Counted from the stretch's first letter, positions 1 through 9,894 are shown. The stretch is DNA of 64,000 nucleotides from Clostridioides mangenotii TR (GCF_000498755.1 NZ_AXUS01000004.1:62001-126000), one strand, 5' to 3'. Notes: generated from the letters alone by a model not told the origin. Translations and numbers: made by a program.

Positions 1-236
1 TCATAGTATCCGCTTTCTTCGTTTCAGTTGAAAGCCCACTTATATCAACTATAATATCTCTTGGTAGAGGATTGGTAATAGTAACCGTATCTCTATTTAC
101 GATGATATTCTTATTCGGAGGAGAGGGAATCTGGTATTCAACAATAGTTTCTGAATTTATTTGTATGATAATATCATTAATTCTTTTAAAGAGAAACTAT
201 AAACTTATAAGTGTACCTGAAACAGAATATAATTAG
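1..236 (+). CDS. MATE-family efflux transporter, C-terminal end (partial)
   Basis: The window opens inside this gene; 77 codons remain before a TAG stop at 234-236. The residues form two hydrophobic helices separated by a Gly-rich turn (GGEGIWYST), followed by a short charged tail. This matches the last two helices of NorM/DinF-type MATE pumps, which export cationic drugs or toxins in exchange for Na+ or H+ across the cytoplasmic membrane. The 5' part lies outside the window, so substrate class and operon context cannot be judged. A strong intrinsic terminator follows within 25 bases, so this is the last gene of its transcript. The family call rests on a short segment. Confidence 0.7.
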   Translation, partial: IVSAFFVSVESPLISTIISLGRGLVIVTVSLFTMIFLFGGEGIWYSTIVSEFICMIISLILLKRNYKLISVPETEYN

Positions 237-256
237 AACTTTATAATTAAAACTGA

Positions 257-303
257 TAAAAAGTTTGAACAACAGTAAAATAACTGTTGTTCAAACTTTT
301 TTA
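257..303 (+). terminator. Intrinsic terminator after the MATE gene
   Basis: A near-perfect stem (AAAGTTTGAACAACAGT paired with ACTGTTGTTCAAACTTT) closes a short AT loop and is followed by a run of T. The 5' side also begins with A residues, so it can act in both directions, serving the plus-strand MATE gene and the minus-strand gene that ends at 346. Confidence 0.85.
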
Positions 304-345
304 TACTACTTATACACAATATTTTTTATATAAATCAATTCATTT

Positions 346-996
346 CTATTCTATTACAAGATTTCCATATCCATGATCTACAGAAATTTCTTTTTTATTT
401 AGTTCTATCCTTTTATTAAAAATAGGTCCATCCACAACCACTGTATGGTATTCCCCATTTTCTCCGCAGCAGTCAGATCCTGTATCTTTGATTTTTAATA
501 AGACTTCTTTTGTCAGTTCTTTTCCTAAAAAACTTTCATCCAGATATTCTAAATTTACTTTTTTAATAATAGCAGTAAAACCAGAATCTATAAAATCATT
601 TACAATAGATTCTCTATCCTCATTCCAAAGTGGAAACACAGGTTTTAGATCGACTGATTTACATCTTTCTTCATCCCATTTTCTATGATCTGCTATATCT
701 ATATCACCGAACACACACATAGTAGCTCCTAAGTCCTTTGCCTTATTTAAAGCTTCTTCAAAACTCACTTCATAGTCTTCTACACTACACTCGGCATACA
801 AAATCTGAATATCTAGGCTTTTACTAATTCTATGTAATATATTATCTTCTAAACTATGTGTCCAAGAATTTCCCTCAGCTTTATTTACAGTTGTAAGAAG
901 TGCTACAGGCTTATTGCCATCTTTAATCATTCTATATAGCGAAAGAATACTGTCTTTTCCTCCGCTAAAAGATAAAACAAACTTATTATTATCCAA
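346..996 (-). CDS. Dph6-like PP-loop ATPase (diphthine-ammonia ligase family)
   Basis: The N-terminus carries the PP-loop signature SGGKDS (residues 11-16), which binds the pyrophosphate of ATP in adenine-nucleotide alpha-hydrolases. The C-terminus has GENGEYHT followed by DGP, the pattern typical of the Dph6/MJ0570 family. In eukaryotes and archaea Dph6 amidates diphthine on elongation factor 2. Bacteria lack diphthamide, so the bacterial members act on an unknown substrate. I chose a TTG start at 996 because GGAGG sits 7 bases upstream; an upstream ATG at 1041 would add 15 residues without a ribosome site. The protein is 216 residues, normal for the family. It is followed downstream by the shared terminator at 257-303. 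Confidence 0.75.
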   Translation of the reverse strand: MDNNKFVLSFSGGKDSILSLYRMIKDGNKPVALLTTVNKAEGNSWTHSLEDNILHRISKSLDIQILYAECSVEDYEVSFEEALNKAKDLGATMCVFGDIDIADHRKWDEERCKSVDLKPVFPLWNEDRESIVNDFIDSGFTAIIKKVNLEYLDESFLGKELTKEVLLKIKDTGSDCCGENGEYHTVVVDGPIFNKRIELNKKEISVDHGYGNLVIE

Positions 997-1072
997 TTTG
1001 ATTCCTCCTATAAATTGTATAAAATAAGTATACCAAATCATGCACTATCCTGTCCTAAAAACTTATTGTATT

Positions 1073-1500
1073 TTAGTTTAATATAAAAAACGCCCCGATA
1101 GCCATAAGCACTATTCCTATATATTTATAAATGTGCATAGTCACCTCACCTAGCAAAATAGAATCTATAAAAAATCCAAGCACAATCTGAGATACTAGGA
1201 TTATTACCAAGGTATTAGACACCCCCAATGATGGAATTGCCATAATTGTAAAGTAAATAATAAATCCACCAAATATACCTCCAAGTAGAAATTTTGGATT
1301 TACGTCTTTAATAAATACCAGTTCCTTTACATCTCCAGCTAGTACAATACTTATCAAAAAAATACAGCTCCAACTAGCAAACTAAAAAAAGTAGCTACAA
1401 GAGCTGTTGTGTTTTTTCCTAATTCCCCATTGATAAAAGCCTCTAGCGCCGTTGAACCCCCTGCTAGCAAAGCAAATATTATAGAAGCGAATTTGTACAC
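1073..1500 (-). pseudogene. YdcZ/DUF606 DMT transporter, frameshifted
   Basis: A GTG at 1500, preceded by GAGGTG-like bases, opens a hydrophobic reading frame (VYKFASIIFALLAGG) that runs 48 codons and stops at a TGA just inside a run of seven T (minus strand; 1356-1362). Adding one T joins it in frame to the rest (ISIVLAGDVKEL...), giving 142 residues with about five membrane helices, the usual size for the YdcZ (DUF606) branch of the drug/metabolite transporter superfamily. The gene as printed cannot make the whole protein. The slip could be a sequencing error, a phase-variable tract or a real mutation. Substrate unknown. Confidence 0.8.
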
Positions 1501-1691
1501 GAAATCACCTCCCAAAGTTTGTATAATATTAATTCTATGGTTAATAAAATAGGATAAGTACTATATACTCTTTTAAATTTTACTTTTAACTAATAAAATT
1601 TACTTTACTTCGTTTGTACCACGAGCTAATTTGTGATAACATATCTTTGTTGGAATTTAACTATTATTTATAAATTGAAAAGGTGAATGAT

Positions 1692-2641
1692 TTGAAAAAA
1701 TTTGAATACGCATTTGATAATAAAAGATACCACACTTGGAATTATCATCTAAAGAAGACTTTTGGAGAGAAAGTCTTTAAGGTATCTATAAACGCTGGCT
1801 TTACATGCCCAAACATAGATGGAACAATCAGCCATGGGGGTTGTACGTATTGTAGTAAGGAAGGGTCTGGAGACTTTGCTGGAAATCCAAAAGATGATCT
1901 AATAGATCAATTTTATAAAATAAGAGAAATGATGCACAAGAAATGGCATAACGCTAAGTATATAGGCTATTTCCAAGCTTTCACTAATACATATGCTAAC
2001 TTAGATGTTTTAAAAGAAAAGTATGAAACGATACTTGAACTTGACGATGTAATTGGTTTATCAATATCAACTAGACCTGACTGTTTGCCTGATGATGTAG
2101 TAGAATACCTTGGAGAATTAAACAAAAGGACAAACCTTTGGGTAGAATTAGGACTTCAAACTATACACGACGAGACATCTAAAATAATAAACAGAGGCCA
2201 CGACTACAAAGAATTCCTCGAAGGTGTAGAAAAATTAAAATCAAGGAACATAAAAACCGTAGTCCACATAATAAATGGACTTCCTGGCGAAGATTACAAC
2301 ATGATGATGGAAACTGCAAAAGCAGTAGGACAAATGGGCGTAGATGGCATCAAAATACACCTACTCCATGTGATAAACGACACTCCTATGGAAAAAATGT
2401 TGAAAAATGGATCATTAAGACTTATGGAAAAAGATGAATATATAAATTTAGTGTGCGATCAATTGGAAATTTTACCTAAAGAGATGATCATACACAGACT
2501 TACAGGTGACGGAAAAAGGGATGAATTAGTTGGACCACTTTGGAGCCTAAAAAATGGGAAGTACTAAACCAAATAGACGATACTTTGAAGTCTAGGGATT
2601 CGTATCAAGGAAAGAAATTGGAACATACACAGCATATATAA
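1692..2641 (+). pseudogene. YhcC/YtqA-type radical SAM protein (TIGR01212), 3' frameshift
   Basis: Near residue 40 lies a cysteine cluster spaced C-x11-C-x2-C (CPN...GGCTYC), the iron-sulfur site that defines the TIGR01212 family of Elp3-like radical SAM proteins, whose substrate is not established. The TTG at 1692 is the likely start because AAAGGTG lies six bases upstream. The printed frame ends at 2567 after WSLKNGKY. Adding one A to the six-A run at 2549-2554 continues it through KWEVLNQIDDTLKSRD and DSYQGKKLEHTQHI to a stop at 2641, giving 316 residues, close to B. subtilis YtqA. The missing tail is the family's normal C-terminus. A shortened protein retaining all catalytic cysteines would still be made. 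Confidence 0.85.
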
Positions 2642-2894
2642 ATCGTTTATAAAAAATCCTAATAATCGATTGTTTTATCGAAAAGTACAACCAAGGATAT
2701 CGATTAAAAATGTTAATAGATATTTATTATTTTATCAAAAATACAACTAATAATTACACTATTTTCATATTGTAAAAAACCATATTAACTGCTATTATTG
2801 AAAGAGTTGAGAGTTTTATGGTTAAACTTTTACAAACACAGCCATACTATATAATGTATGTATTAAAAATCTTATGAATCTAAGGGGTGTAACT

Positions 2895-3479
2895 ATGTTA
2901 ATGAATACCCATTTTACTATAGCAAGATCAATACTAGAAAATATGGATGATAATAAAAACTTTTTTTTAAGTGATAAAAATTTTATTTATGGAAATATTA
3001 AACCAGATGCTTTTTCTAAATATAAATTGAAAAAACACTACATGGAAGAATCTCTAGATATGGTTGTTGAAAAGATCAAACACCTTAGTTCACTGACTTT
3101 AGACTACATGACTAAGTATTTTTCTATAAGTAGACTTAGCCAAGAGCTAGGGGTTATATGTCACTTTCTGTGCGATTTTTTCTGTATAGCTCACAATGAA
3201 CGTTGGGAGTTTAAACACAGTATGAATAGACATGTTGTATACGAAAGAGAACTTTCATCTGTTGCTAAGGAAATTGACTTCTCTATTTTTAAACCTATGG
3301 AAATAAAAAGCAATTTCGAAACATTCTTCAATAACTTGTATAAAGAATACGAAGCAAATAAAAATCATTATAATGATTTAAGGTTTTCTACTTATATGTG
3401 TAAAAGTGTAGTAAATTACATATTAGATAATATTCTATCTAATACTGTAGCTTCATACAACATCGCAAATTGTGGTTAA
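2895..3479 (+). CDS. Zinc-dependent phospholipase C-like protein
   Basis: The 194-residue product is helical and carries H-x3-D-x5-H in VICHFLCDFFCIAHNE, matching the metal-ligand helix of zinc phospholipases C (alpha-toxin/PC-PLC fold), plus an early His (HFTIARSILEN) that may be a further ligand. No signal peptide is visible, unlike secreted PLCs, so a cytoplasmic role is likely and the substrate is unknown. The ATG at 2895 follows AAGGGGTG by five bases. An upstream in-frame ATG at 2874 would place this ribosome site inside the gene. It stands alone between two terminators. The PLC family name reflects fold similarity; activity is inferred. Confidence 0.65.
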   Translation: MLMNTHFTIARSILENMDDNKNFFLSDKNFIYGNIKPDAFSKYKLKKHYMEESLDMVVEKIKHLSSLTLDYMTKYFSISRLSQELGVICHFLCDFFCIAHNERWEFKHSMNRHVVYERELSSVAKEIDFSIFKPMEIKSNFETFFNNLYKEYEANKNHYNDLRFSTYMCKSVVNYILDNILSNTVASYNIANCG

Positions 3480-3510
3480 GGATTATAAATATACTAAATA
3501 AAAAAATATA

Positions 3511-3558
3511 GGAGATTTAAATTTGATGTAGTAAAGCTCAAATTTAAATCTCCTTTTT
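3511..3558 (+). terminator. Intrinsic terminator after the PLC-like gene
   Basis: The stem GGAGATTTAAATTTGA pairs perfectly with TCAAATTTAAATCTCC around a 13-base loop and is followed by five T. It separates the plus-strand PLC-like gene from the minus-strand HAD gene ending at 3674. Confidence 0.9.
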
Positions 3559-3673
3559 ATATCTTCATTTTATTATTTTTCAATTGTATATATTATCTAA
3601 TTTTTTTAATACTCTAGTTTACAACTTCTTAGAAAATTACAAACTTGCCATGGGCTTCTAACACAACTAAATT

Positions 3674-4450
3674 TTAGTACTCTTTCATTATTATATCTAT
3701 CGCCTCGGCAACGCTATCAGTAGTGTATTTTGCACAGCTTTTAACATCTTCTCTCGATGATGACATCGCTACACTATTTTTAAATCCATCTAACATACAA
3801 ATATCATTTGGAGAGTCTCCAATAGTCATAACTTCATCCATATCAATATTTGACAAGCTACATACATATTCTATTGCAGCTCTTTTAGAAACCTTTTTAG
3901 GTACAATATTTAGAGTTATATCACTTGATAGATAGATATCCAGTACTTCACCAAACTCACTAGTTAAGTAAAGCTCTAATCTAGCTAGCTCTTCAGGGTT
4001 TTTAGACGCTATGCCTATATTCCCTACCATATTTTCATAGCTATCTCTATTTATAAAGTCTGGATCTACAGTAAAATTTCTTGAAAAAAATTTAAAATCT
4101 GAATCATCATCTAAAACAATCGCTTTTCCTTTATATTTAAAGTACATATCAGCCTCTTTTGATTCAAACCTATTTATAACTTTTTTTACAAGTCTATCAT
4201 CTATAGTACCCTTAAAGACTAGTTCTTCTTTGTTATTGTATACAAATGCTCCATTTTCGCAGATGAAATATCCTTCTATTTCTAGATTATCTTTTACTAT
4301 CTTTTTCGCTTGGCTAAACATTCTTCCAGTTGCTACATTAAAAATAACGCCTTTTTCTTCTATTTTTTTGATGGCTTCTATGTCTTCTGTGCTTATCTTA
4401 TCGTCATTGTATAGAGTGCCATCTAAATCACAAAAAATCTGTTTAATCAT
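3674..4450 (-). CDS. Cof-type HAD-IIB phosphatase
   Basis: The protein begins with the HAD motif I DLDGTLYND (residues 8-16), where the first Asp is the nucleophile. It has motif II VATGR near residue 40, a conserved Lys near residue 188 (KKVSKRAAI), and motif IV GDSPNDICML near residue 211. These define the Cof/YidA class of sugar-phosphate or nucleotide phosphatases with a large C2 cap. The length of 258 is typical. Substrate cannot be inferred. It begins 16 bases after the stop of cinA, has a purine-rich ribosome site there, and is probably co-transcribed with cinA. Confidence 0.85.
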   Translation of the reverse strand: MIKQIFCDLDGTLYNDDKISTEDIEAIKKIEEKGVIFNVATGRMFSQAKKIVKDNLEIEGYFICENGAFVYNNKEELVFKGTIDDRLVKKVINRFESKEADMYFKYKGKAIVLDDDSDFKFFSRNFTVDPDFINRDSYENMVGNIGIASKNPEELARLELYLTSEFGEVLDIYLSSDITLNIVPKKVSKRAAIEYVCSLSNIDMDEVMTIGDSPNDICMLDGFKNSVAMSSSREDVKSCAKYTTDSVAEAIDIIMKEY

Positions 4451-4466
4451 AACTTCGCCCCCTAAT

Positions 4467-5726
4467 TTAACTAAACTTTAAAAGTTCTATTCTTAAGTTG
4501 TTCAATATATCTCTAGTAGCTCTTGCTCTTATTTTTTGTCTATCACCACTATAAATATTTTTAAACACTTTGGTTTCTCCTTTTATGTGTAAAGCTGTAT
4601 ACACGAGCCCTACAGGTTTTTCAGTTGATCCACCATCAGGCCCAGCAATCCCTGTCGTAGAGATTCCTATATCTGTATTAAATCCTCTAGAAACTCCTTC
4701 TGCCATTTCTATTGCAGTTTCTTCGCTTACTGCACCAAATTTATTTAATGTTTCTTTTTTTACCCCCAGTCTCTTCATCTTTGCTTCATTTGAATAAGTT
4801 ACACAACCCTCGACAAACACCGATGAAATTCCCGGGTAATCTATTAACGCAGAAGATACCATACCTCCTGTACACGACTCTGCTACAGCTATTTTCAAGT
4901 TTTTATCGACAAGAAGTTTTGCAGCTACCTCTTCAAGTACATTTATGCTTTCTCCACTGTAGTTATCATCATTAGTATAAACAAACTTTCCTACTCTTTT
5001 CTTTATCTTGTCCTCTACTGGTTTAATTAATCCCTCAGCTTCTTCTTCATCTTTTGCCTTTGCAGTAATTCTTATTGTTACTTCCATCTCTTTTGCATAA
5101 AGCGCGACTGTTGGATTATTTTGTTCATTTATTATATCGATTATCTCTAACTCAAGATCCGACTCTCCTATTCCATAAAGTCTTAGAGTTTTTGATATCA
5201 ACTTATCATCTGTAAATTGTTTTAAATACGGCATAACATTTTCATTAAACATAGCAACCATCTCTCTTGGTGGCCCAGGAAGCACTATTATTGCCTTATC
5301 TTCTTTTCTCAAAACAGCGCCTGGCGCAGTTCCGTTGTTATTTTTAAGAACTAATGCACTTTCTGGGAAATACGCCTGCTTTTTATTGTTTGGGGCAGCT
5401 TTTCTACCTCTTCTCTCTATAAGAGATTTAATATATTCCCATGAAGGTTCGTGAAGCTCAAGCTCTTGTCCAAAATATTTTGCAGCTACTTCTTTTGTTA
5501 AATCATCAGTCGTAGGCCCAAGCCCTCCAGTTGTGATGACAACATCGCTTCTCTCTAGACTCTCTTTAAAACACTCGTATAGCCTTTCTATGTTGTCTCC
5601 TACTGTACTTTGGTGGTAGACCTCTATTCCAATAGATGCCAATTCTTTAGCAATATACTGAGAATTTGTATTTACTATATCCCCTAGCAAAAGCTCTGTT
5701 CCAACGCTTATTATTTCTGCTTTCAC
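4467..5726 (-). CDS. cinA: CinA-like protein (MoCF-like domain plus NMN amidohydrolase domain)
   Basis: The N-terminal half (VKAEIISVGTELLLGD, then TTGGLGPTTDD near residue 75) is the molybdopterin-binding-like domain. The C-terminal half has AVAESCTGGMVSS and TTGIAGPDGG, the catalytic Ser and surrounding motif of PncC nicotinamide-mononucleotide deamidases. The enzyme recycles NMN from NAD breakdown, for example by DNA ligase. GTG at 5726 is chosen because AAAGGAG lies eight bases upstream, giving 419 residues as usual for the family. In many Firmicutes cinA sits between pgsA and recA; here that slot (52526-52896) is empty and cinA is paired with a HAD phosphatase instead. Confidence 0.93.
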   Translation of the reverse strand: MKAEIISVGTELLLGDIVNTNSQYIAKELASIGIEVYHQSTVGDNIERLYECFKESLERSDVVITTGGLGPTTDDLTKEVAAKYFGQELELHEPSWEYIKSLIERRGRKAAPNNKKQAYFPESALVLKNNNGTAPGAVLRKEDKAIIVLPGPPREMVAMFNENVMPYLKQFTDDKLISKTLRLYGIGESDLELEIIDIINEQNNPTVALYAKEMEVTIRITAKAKDEEEAEGLIKPVEDKIKKRVGKFVYTNDDNYSGESINVLEEVAAKLLVDKNLKIAVAESCTGGMVSSALIDYPGISSVFVEGCVTYSNEAKMKRLGVKKETLNKFGAVSEETAIEMAEGVSRGFNTDIGISTTGIAGPDGGSTEKPVGLVYTALHIKGETKVFKNIYSGDRQKIRARATRDILNNLRIELLKFS

Positions 5727-5999
5727 ATTCAACACTCCTTTTAGCCCAACACTTATATGCTGCATAATTTGTATATCTTTGATTTTAGCAAATTTGCATC
5801 TACATATCAATTGAGCAAATAATCAGTTAATGTATTTTCAACTTTTTCACATTATTAATATACCTAAAAATTAAATATTAAACCACTACTCACTAAAACT
5901 TACATCTCAGTGGTACTTTCAAATAAAACTATAAAAACATATACTCTATTAAGACGATCAAATAAGAAAACTTTAAATTAAAATAGTTGGAGGTAAATT

Positions 6000-6899
6000 A
6001 TGAAAATAGCAGTTATAATGGGTGGTATTTCTTCTGAAAGAGAAGTATCTCTAAATTCAGGAAATGAAGTTTACAATAATTTAAATAGAGATAAATACGA
6101 TGTTGTAAAAATAATAATAGACGATAAAAAAGATGTATTCAATAAAATTACAGGTGATATAGATTTTGCACTTTTAGCACTACACGGAAAATTCGGTGAA
6201 GATGGGTGCGTTCAACACCTTCTAGAAACTATGGATATACCTTACTCAGGATGTGGATCACTTTGCAGTGGGATGTGCATGGATAAAAACGTAAGTAAAA
6301 AAATGCTTAGAGATTCAAATTTGCCTACTGCTCCATGGACAGTTGTAAAATCAGTTGACGAGATTGACTACGATTTTATAGAAAAAATAGGTTATCCTGT
6401 ATTTATAAAACCAAACTCTGGTGGATCAAGTGTAGCTACATTCTTTGTAAAACATAAAGATGATGTCGAAAATGCAGTAAAAGAAGGACTTGAGGTCGAT
6501 GAATTTGTAATGATAGAAAAATATATACCAGGAGGAGAATTTACTTCATTTGTACTAAATGGAGAGGTCTTCCCTACAATATCTATAAAATCTGATTCTG
6601 AGTTTTTCGACTATGAATCAAAGTACTCTCTAGATAACGGCGCTACTGAAGAAGTTGTATACCTAGAGAAGGATCTTCAAAAGAAATTAAACAAAATATC
6701 TGAAGAGTGTTGGAAAATATTTAACTGCAAGGCTTATGTAAGAATAGATGTAATCATTGAAGGAGATAATATATATGTGCTAGAACTTAATACTCTTCCT
6801 GGAATGACTAAAACTAGCTTGATACCAAGAAGTGCAGCAGCTAGAGGAATTGACTATTCTCAACTTTTAGATAAGATTATAGAATACTCTTTACAGTAA
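6000..6899 (+). CDS. ddl: D-alanine--D-alanine ligase
   Basis: This ATP-grasp enzyme joins two D-alanines to make the dipeptide that ends the peptidoglycan stem peptide. The sequence shows GGISSEREVSLNSG at the N-terminus, HGKFGEDG, the central loop PNSGGSS (about residue 140), and the C-terminal ELNTLPGMT metal and substrate loop, all standard for Ddl. At 299 residues it is of the short DdlB-like type. GGAGG lies eight bases before the ATG. A MocR-type regulator follows 87 bases downstream on the same strand and may share the transcript. Other cell-wall genes occur elsewhere in the window. Confidence 0.95.
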   Translation: MKIAVIMGGISSEREVSLNSGNEVYNNLNRDKYDVVKIIIDDKKDVFNKITGDIDFALLALHGKFGEDGCVQHLLETMDIPYSGCGSLCSGMCMDKNVSKKMLRDSNLPTAPWTVVKSVDEIDYDFIEKIGYPVFIKPNSGGSSVATFFVKHKDDVENAVKEGLEVDEFVMIEKYIPGGEFTSFVLNGEVFPTISIKSDSEFFDYESKYSLDNGATEEVVYLEKDLQKKLNKISEECWKIFNCKAYVRIDVIIEGDNIYVLELNTLPGMTKTSLIPRSAAARGIDYSQLLDKIIEYSLQ

Positions 6900-6986
6900 T
6901 TTATTAAAGCTATCAGAAAGATTTGAAAATTATCTGTATTAGTAGTAATATTAATTCATTACAGTAAATTAATTTGAGGTGATAAC

Positions 6987-8435
6987 TTGTTATTTTCAAA
7001 TCTAAAACTAAACGACGATGAACCTGTTTACATACAGGTTAAAACATATATAAGGGATATGATCTCGAAAGGTCTTATCCCAAACAACAGCAAGCTCCCT
7101 TCAACGAGGGAGCTAAGCTTATTTCTTAATGTAAGTAGAAATTCAATTATAGCTACATACGACGAACTAAAAGCTGAAGGTTTAATTTATTCAGTGTCTG
7201 GAAAAGGAACTTTTGTTAACTCTGAAAACTTTATTTCCACTACTCCATGGTCAATAAATTGGAGTAACTTAGAAAATGACTATTCAAAATCTGCAAATGA
7301 GCTTGATATAGTAAAAAATGAAATTCCATGGAGCTCTGATTTAATATCATTTAAAAGTATCTCACCAGATGGAGAACTATTCGATATAGAAGAACTAAAA
7401 AAATCCTTTTTAAACAGAATTTCACTTGAGAGCCATAAACTCTTAAACTATGGTTATGCCAAAGGATATAAACCTCTTATTGACTATTTATTGAATTATA
7501 TGAAAGAAAAAGGTGTCGATACAACGAATAAAGATATACTAATTACAAATGGATTTACAGAAGGGTTTGATATGATTCTATCTTCCTTTACCGACCCAGG
7601 TGACACGATTATCTGTGAAAACCCTACTCACAATACATCAATTAAACTTATGAAAACACATGGTTTAAAGATGCTCGGGGTAGATATAGACGAAAATGGA
7701 CTAAATTTTGACTTGTTAGAATCGAAAATCTCTTCTAACAGTAAAAAAATTAAATTTGCTTATATAACGCCATCATACCATAATCCTACTGGAACTGTTA
7801 TGATGCCTGAAGACAGATACAATTTTTACAAAATAATGCGAAAACACAACGTAGCTATAATAGAAGATGGATTTAATGAAGAGCTTCTCTACAACAGCTC
7901 TCATATATTCCCTATCTGCTCTCTAGACAATAAAAATAACGGTGTCTTATATATCGGAAGTTTTTCAAAAATACTTTTCCCAGGGCTTAGAATTGGTTGG
8001 ATTTTTGCGGATAAAAACGCAATAGATAAGCTTGAGAGCGTTAAAAGATGTAGAAGCATACATACATCATTTTTAGATCAAGCGATACTATTTGACTATC
8101 TTAAAAACGATGCTTTCGAAAAGTATATTAAAAAGATAAGAAAAGTTTATGGGGATAAATTCAATCTTGCATATGAATGTGCTAAAGAACATATATTGCA
8201 TGAGTACATCCTAGGAGATGGTGGACTTCATCTTTTTATAAAACTTAAAAATATAGATTCCAGAAAACTACTGGATAGGTGTTACAAGAAAAAAGTTATC
8301 TTTATGCCGGGTGATCTGTTCTCAGTCGACGGAAAAGGAAACGATACACTTAGACTTGGGTTTTCAAGGCTGACACATGATGAAATAGAAAAAGGAATAA
8401 AAATTATAGGAGAAACTATCCGAGAAATGGACTAA
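6987..8435 (+). CDS. MocR/PdxR-type GntR regulator with aminotransferase domain
   Basis: Residues 10-75 form a GntR winged helix (PVYIQVKTYIRDMI...LPSTRELSLFLNVSRNSI...GKGTFV). The rest is a fold-type I aminotransferase-like domain, with NPTHNTS near residue 213, NPTGTVM near 267, and the PLP lysine in SFSKILFPGLRIGW. Such proteins sense PLP or amino-donor compounds and control PLP synthesis, GABA or D-Ala related genes. TTG at 6987 is preceded by GAGGTG at six bases. Its position after ddl suggests, but does not prove, a link to D-alanine metabolism. Length of 482 is normal for MocR. Confidence 0.9.
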   Translation: MLFSNLKLNDDEPVYIQVKTYIRDMISKGLIPNNSKLPSTRELSLFLNVSRNSIIATYDELKAEGLIYSVSGKGTFVNSENFISTTPWSINWSNLENDYSKSANELDIVKNEIPWSSDLISFKSISPDGELFDIEELKKSFLNRISLESHKLLNYGYAKGYKPLIDYLLNYMKEKGVDTTNKDILITNGFTEGFDMILSSFTDPGDTIICENPTHNTSIKLMKTHGLKMLGVDIDENGLNFDLLESKISSNSKKIKFAYITPSYHNPTGTVMMPEDRYNFYKIMRKHNVAIIEDGFNEELLYNSSHIFPICSLDNKNNGVLYIGSFSKILFPGLRIGWIFADKNAIDKLESVKRCRSIHTSFLDQAILFDYLKNDAFEKYIKKIRKVYGDKFNLAYECAKEHILHEYILGDGGLHLFIKLKNIDSRKLLDRCYKKKVIFMPGDLFSVDGKGNDTLRLGFSRLTHDEIEKGIKIIGETIREMD

Positions 8436-8603
8436 GCTAACTACTAAAACAGTTAGCCTAGTTCGTTTATTAATACAATCAAGATAAAGCTATATAATTA
8501 AACAGTAATTGTTAAAAATAGTTTTTGTATAATAGAAGAAAAATCAAAATTCTTTTACTTATTTTAGCAATTATTATCATTCAACCTCATCTGGCTTTCA
8601 CTA

Positions 8604-9131
8604 CTAATTCAAATTTATTTCTCGCAAGATTTTGACAATTATATTAGTTAATTTTTTAACATCTTCATCATTTAATTTATAAGTTGATGTATCTTTACGA
8701 ACAGGTTTCGGGTCTGAAGGTAATAAATTAACGATATGCTTATCGATAAGTGCAATGGGTCCTTTCCCTGCTCTTTTTCTCAATTCACCTGCTAGTTTTG
8801 TGTTTACACCATCGGCACCACCGCTTATTGAAATGAAAGCATATCTACATAGATTTGTTTCGAGGTGCTTTAAGTATGCGCGTAGTGGTGTCGCCACCTG
8901 CCCCATCCAAATCGGCCCAAAAAAGAGAATCAAATCATAATTTTCTAATCTATCAGGAGTTGGTTGTACTTGTGGCGTTCTGTTAATGATTAGATCTAGG
9001 ATAATTGAACCCATAGTCCGAGGTTTGGATTCCTTAATCTTGATGTGCTCCACTGCAAATTCTTTAGCTATACTGTTAGCTAAAGCTTCGTTGTTACCTG
9101 TTAATGAGTACGAAATAACTACAATCTTCAT
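8604..9131 (-). CDS. Flavodoxin-like protein
   Basis: The 175-residue protein starts with a flavodoxin phosphate-binding segment (VVISYSLTGNNEALANSIA, residues 4-22). It continues with YDLILFFGPIWMGQVATP, the loop that packs against FMN, so it resembles short-chain flavodoxins and flavodoxin-fold quinone reductases. It probably carries electrons or reduces quinones in the cytoplasm. It lies 170 bases downstream of a TetR gene and a decayed flavin reductase on the same strand, so the three look like one redox operon controlled by that TetR. Specific partner unknown. Confidence 0.8.
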   Translation of the reverse strand: MKIVVISYSLTGNNEALANSIAKEFAVEHIKIKESKPRTMGSIILDLIINRTPQVQPTPDRLENYDLILFFGPIWMGQVATPLRAYLKHLETNLCRYAFISISGGADGVNTKLAGELRKRAGKGPIALIDKHIVNLLPSDPKPVRKDTSTYKLNDEDVKKLTNIIVKILREINLN

Positions 9132-9301
9132 AGAAAACTCTCCATTCTAAATATCTAATATATTCATTCTTATTCCTTCAGCCACCTAAAAGTAGCCTTT
9201 AAGACCTTGTGTTACATAAATAATAATGTACTCATCCCATAATTTTGACTAACAATCATGATTTTTTCAAACGTAATCCTACCTCCTCCACCCTCAGTAG
9301 A

Positions 9302-9889
9302 TTATTGTTTTCTTGAGCAATCCATCAAGCCCTTCATTGTAAATTCCGCCAAGTATTCTAAAACTTGTGGAAAATATTTAAGCCCAATCTCTTCCTTGTG
9401 TGTTTCTACATTGACCAAAGTAGAAAAAATTGCCATTATCATCTCAGCGTCAATATCATTTCTCACTTTTCCTTCAATTTGCCACTTCTTTACTATCTCT
9501 ATAAAACTGTCGTATAGAAAATCAACACTTTCAATCCCATTTTCTTCACAAAAGCTTTGCTCTATTCTAATAAAAACATCTCTATTATACCATTCCTTTA
9601 AGATGGGATTTGAAGTCATTCCCTTAAGATTCAGAGACATAATTTCCTTCATGATATTAATGGGGCTGGATTCTAAATTAACTGAATCCATAATATCTTT
9701 TTTCAGTTTCACGTTTTCTTCCAAATAAATCTCCATAAATAGCTTATCTTTTGAAGTATAATAATTATAAAAAGTACCCGTAGCTATACCAGCCATCCTC
9801 GCTATTTCAGCAACATTTGTATCTTTAAACCCTTTGGAACTAAATAACTCTCTTCCATATTTTATAATCTCCGCTTTTCTATCGATCAA
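9302..9889 (-). CDS. TetR/AcrR-family regulator of a flavoprotein operon
   Basis: Residues 5-50 give a classic TetR helix-turn-helix (FSSKGFKDTNVAEIARMAGIATGTFYNYYTSKDKLF). The variable C-terminal domain presumably binds a small ligand. TTG at 9889 is supported by GAGG eight bases upstream, inside the last codons of the flavin reductase reading frame, so the genes are translationally close. A perfect inverted repeat at 10717-10744, upstream of the first gene of the operon, is the likely operator, implying auto-repression. The ligand is unknown; neighbours suggest quinone or electrophile stress. Confidence 0.88.
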   Translation of the reverse strand: MIDRKAEIIKYGRELFSSKGFKDTNVAEIARMAGIATGTFYNYYTSKDKLFMEIYLEENVKLKKDIMDSVNLESSPINIMKEIMSLNLKGMTSNPILKEWYNRDVFIRIEQSFCEENGIESVDFLYDSFIEIVKKWQIEGKVRNDIDAEMIMAIFSTLVNVETHKEEIGLKYFPQVLEYLAEFTMKGLMDCSRKQ

Positions 9890-9894
9890 ATCAG

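Noticed and set aside
8436-8603. GCTAACT / AGTTAGC hairpin after the MocR gene as a terminator
   Set aside because: The stem is only seven pairs and no T run follows, so I did not call it.
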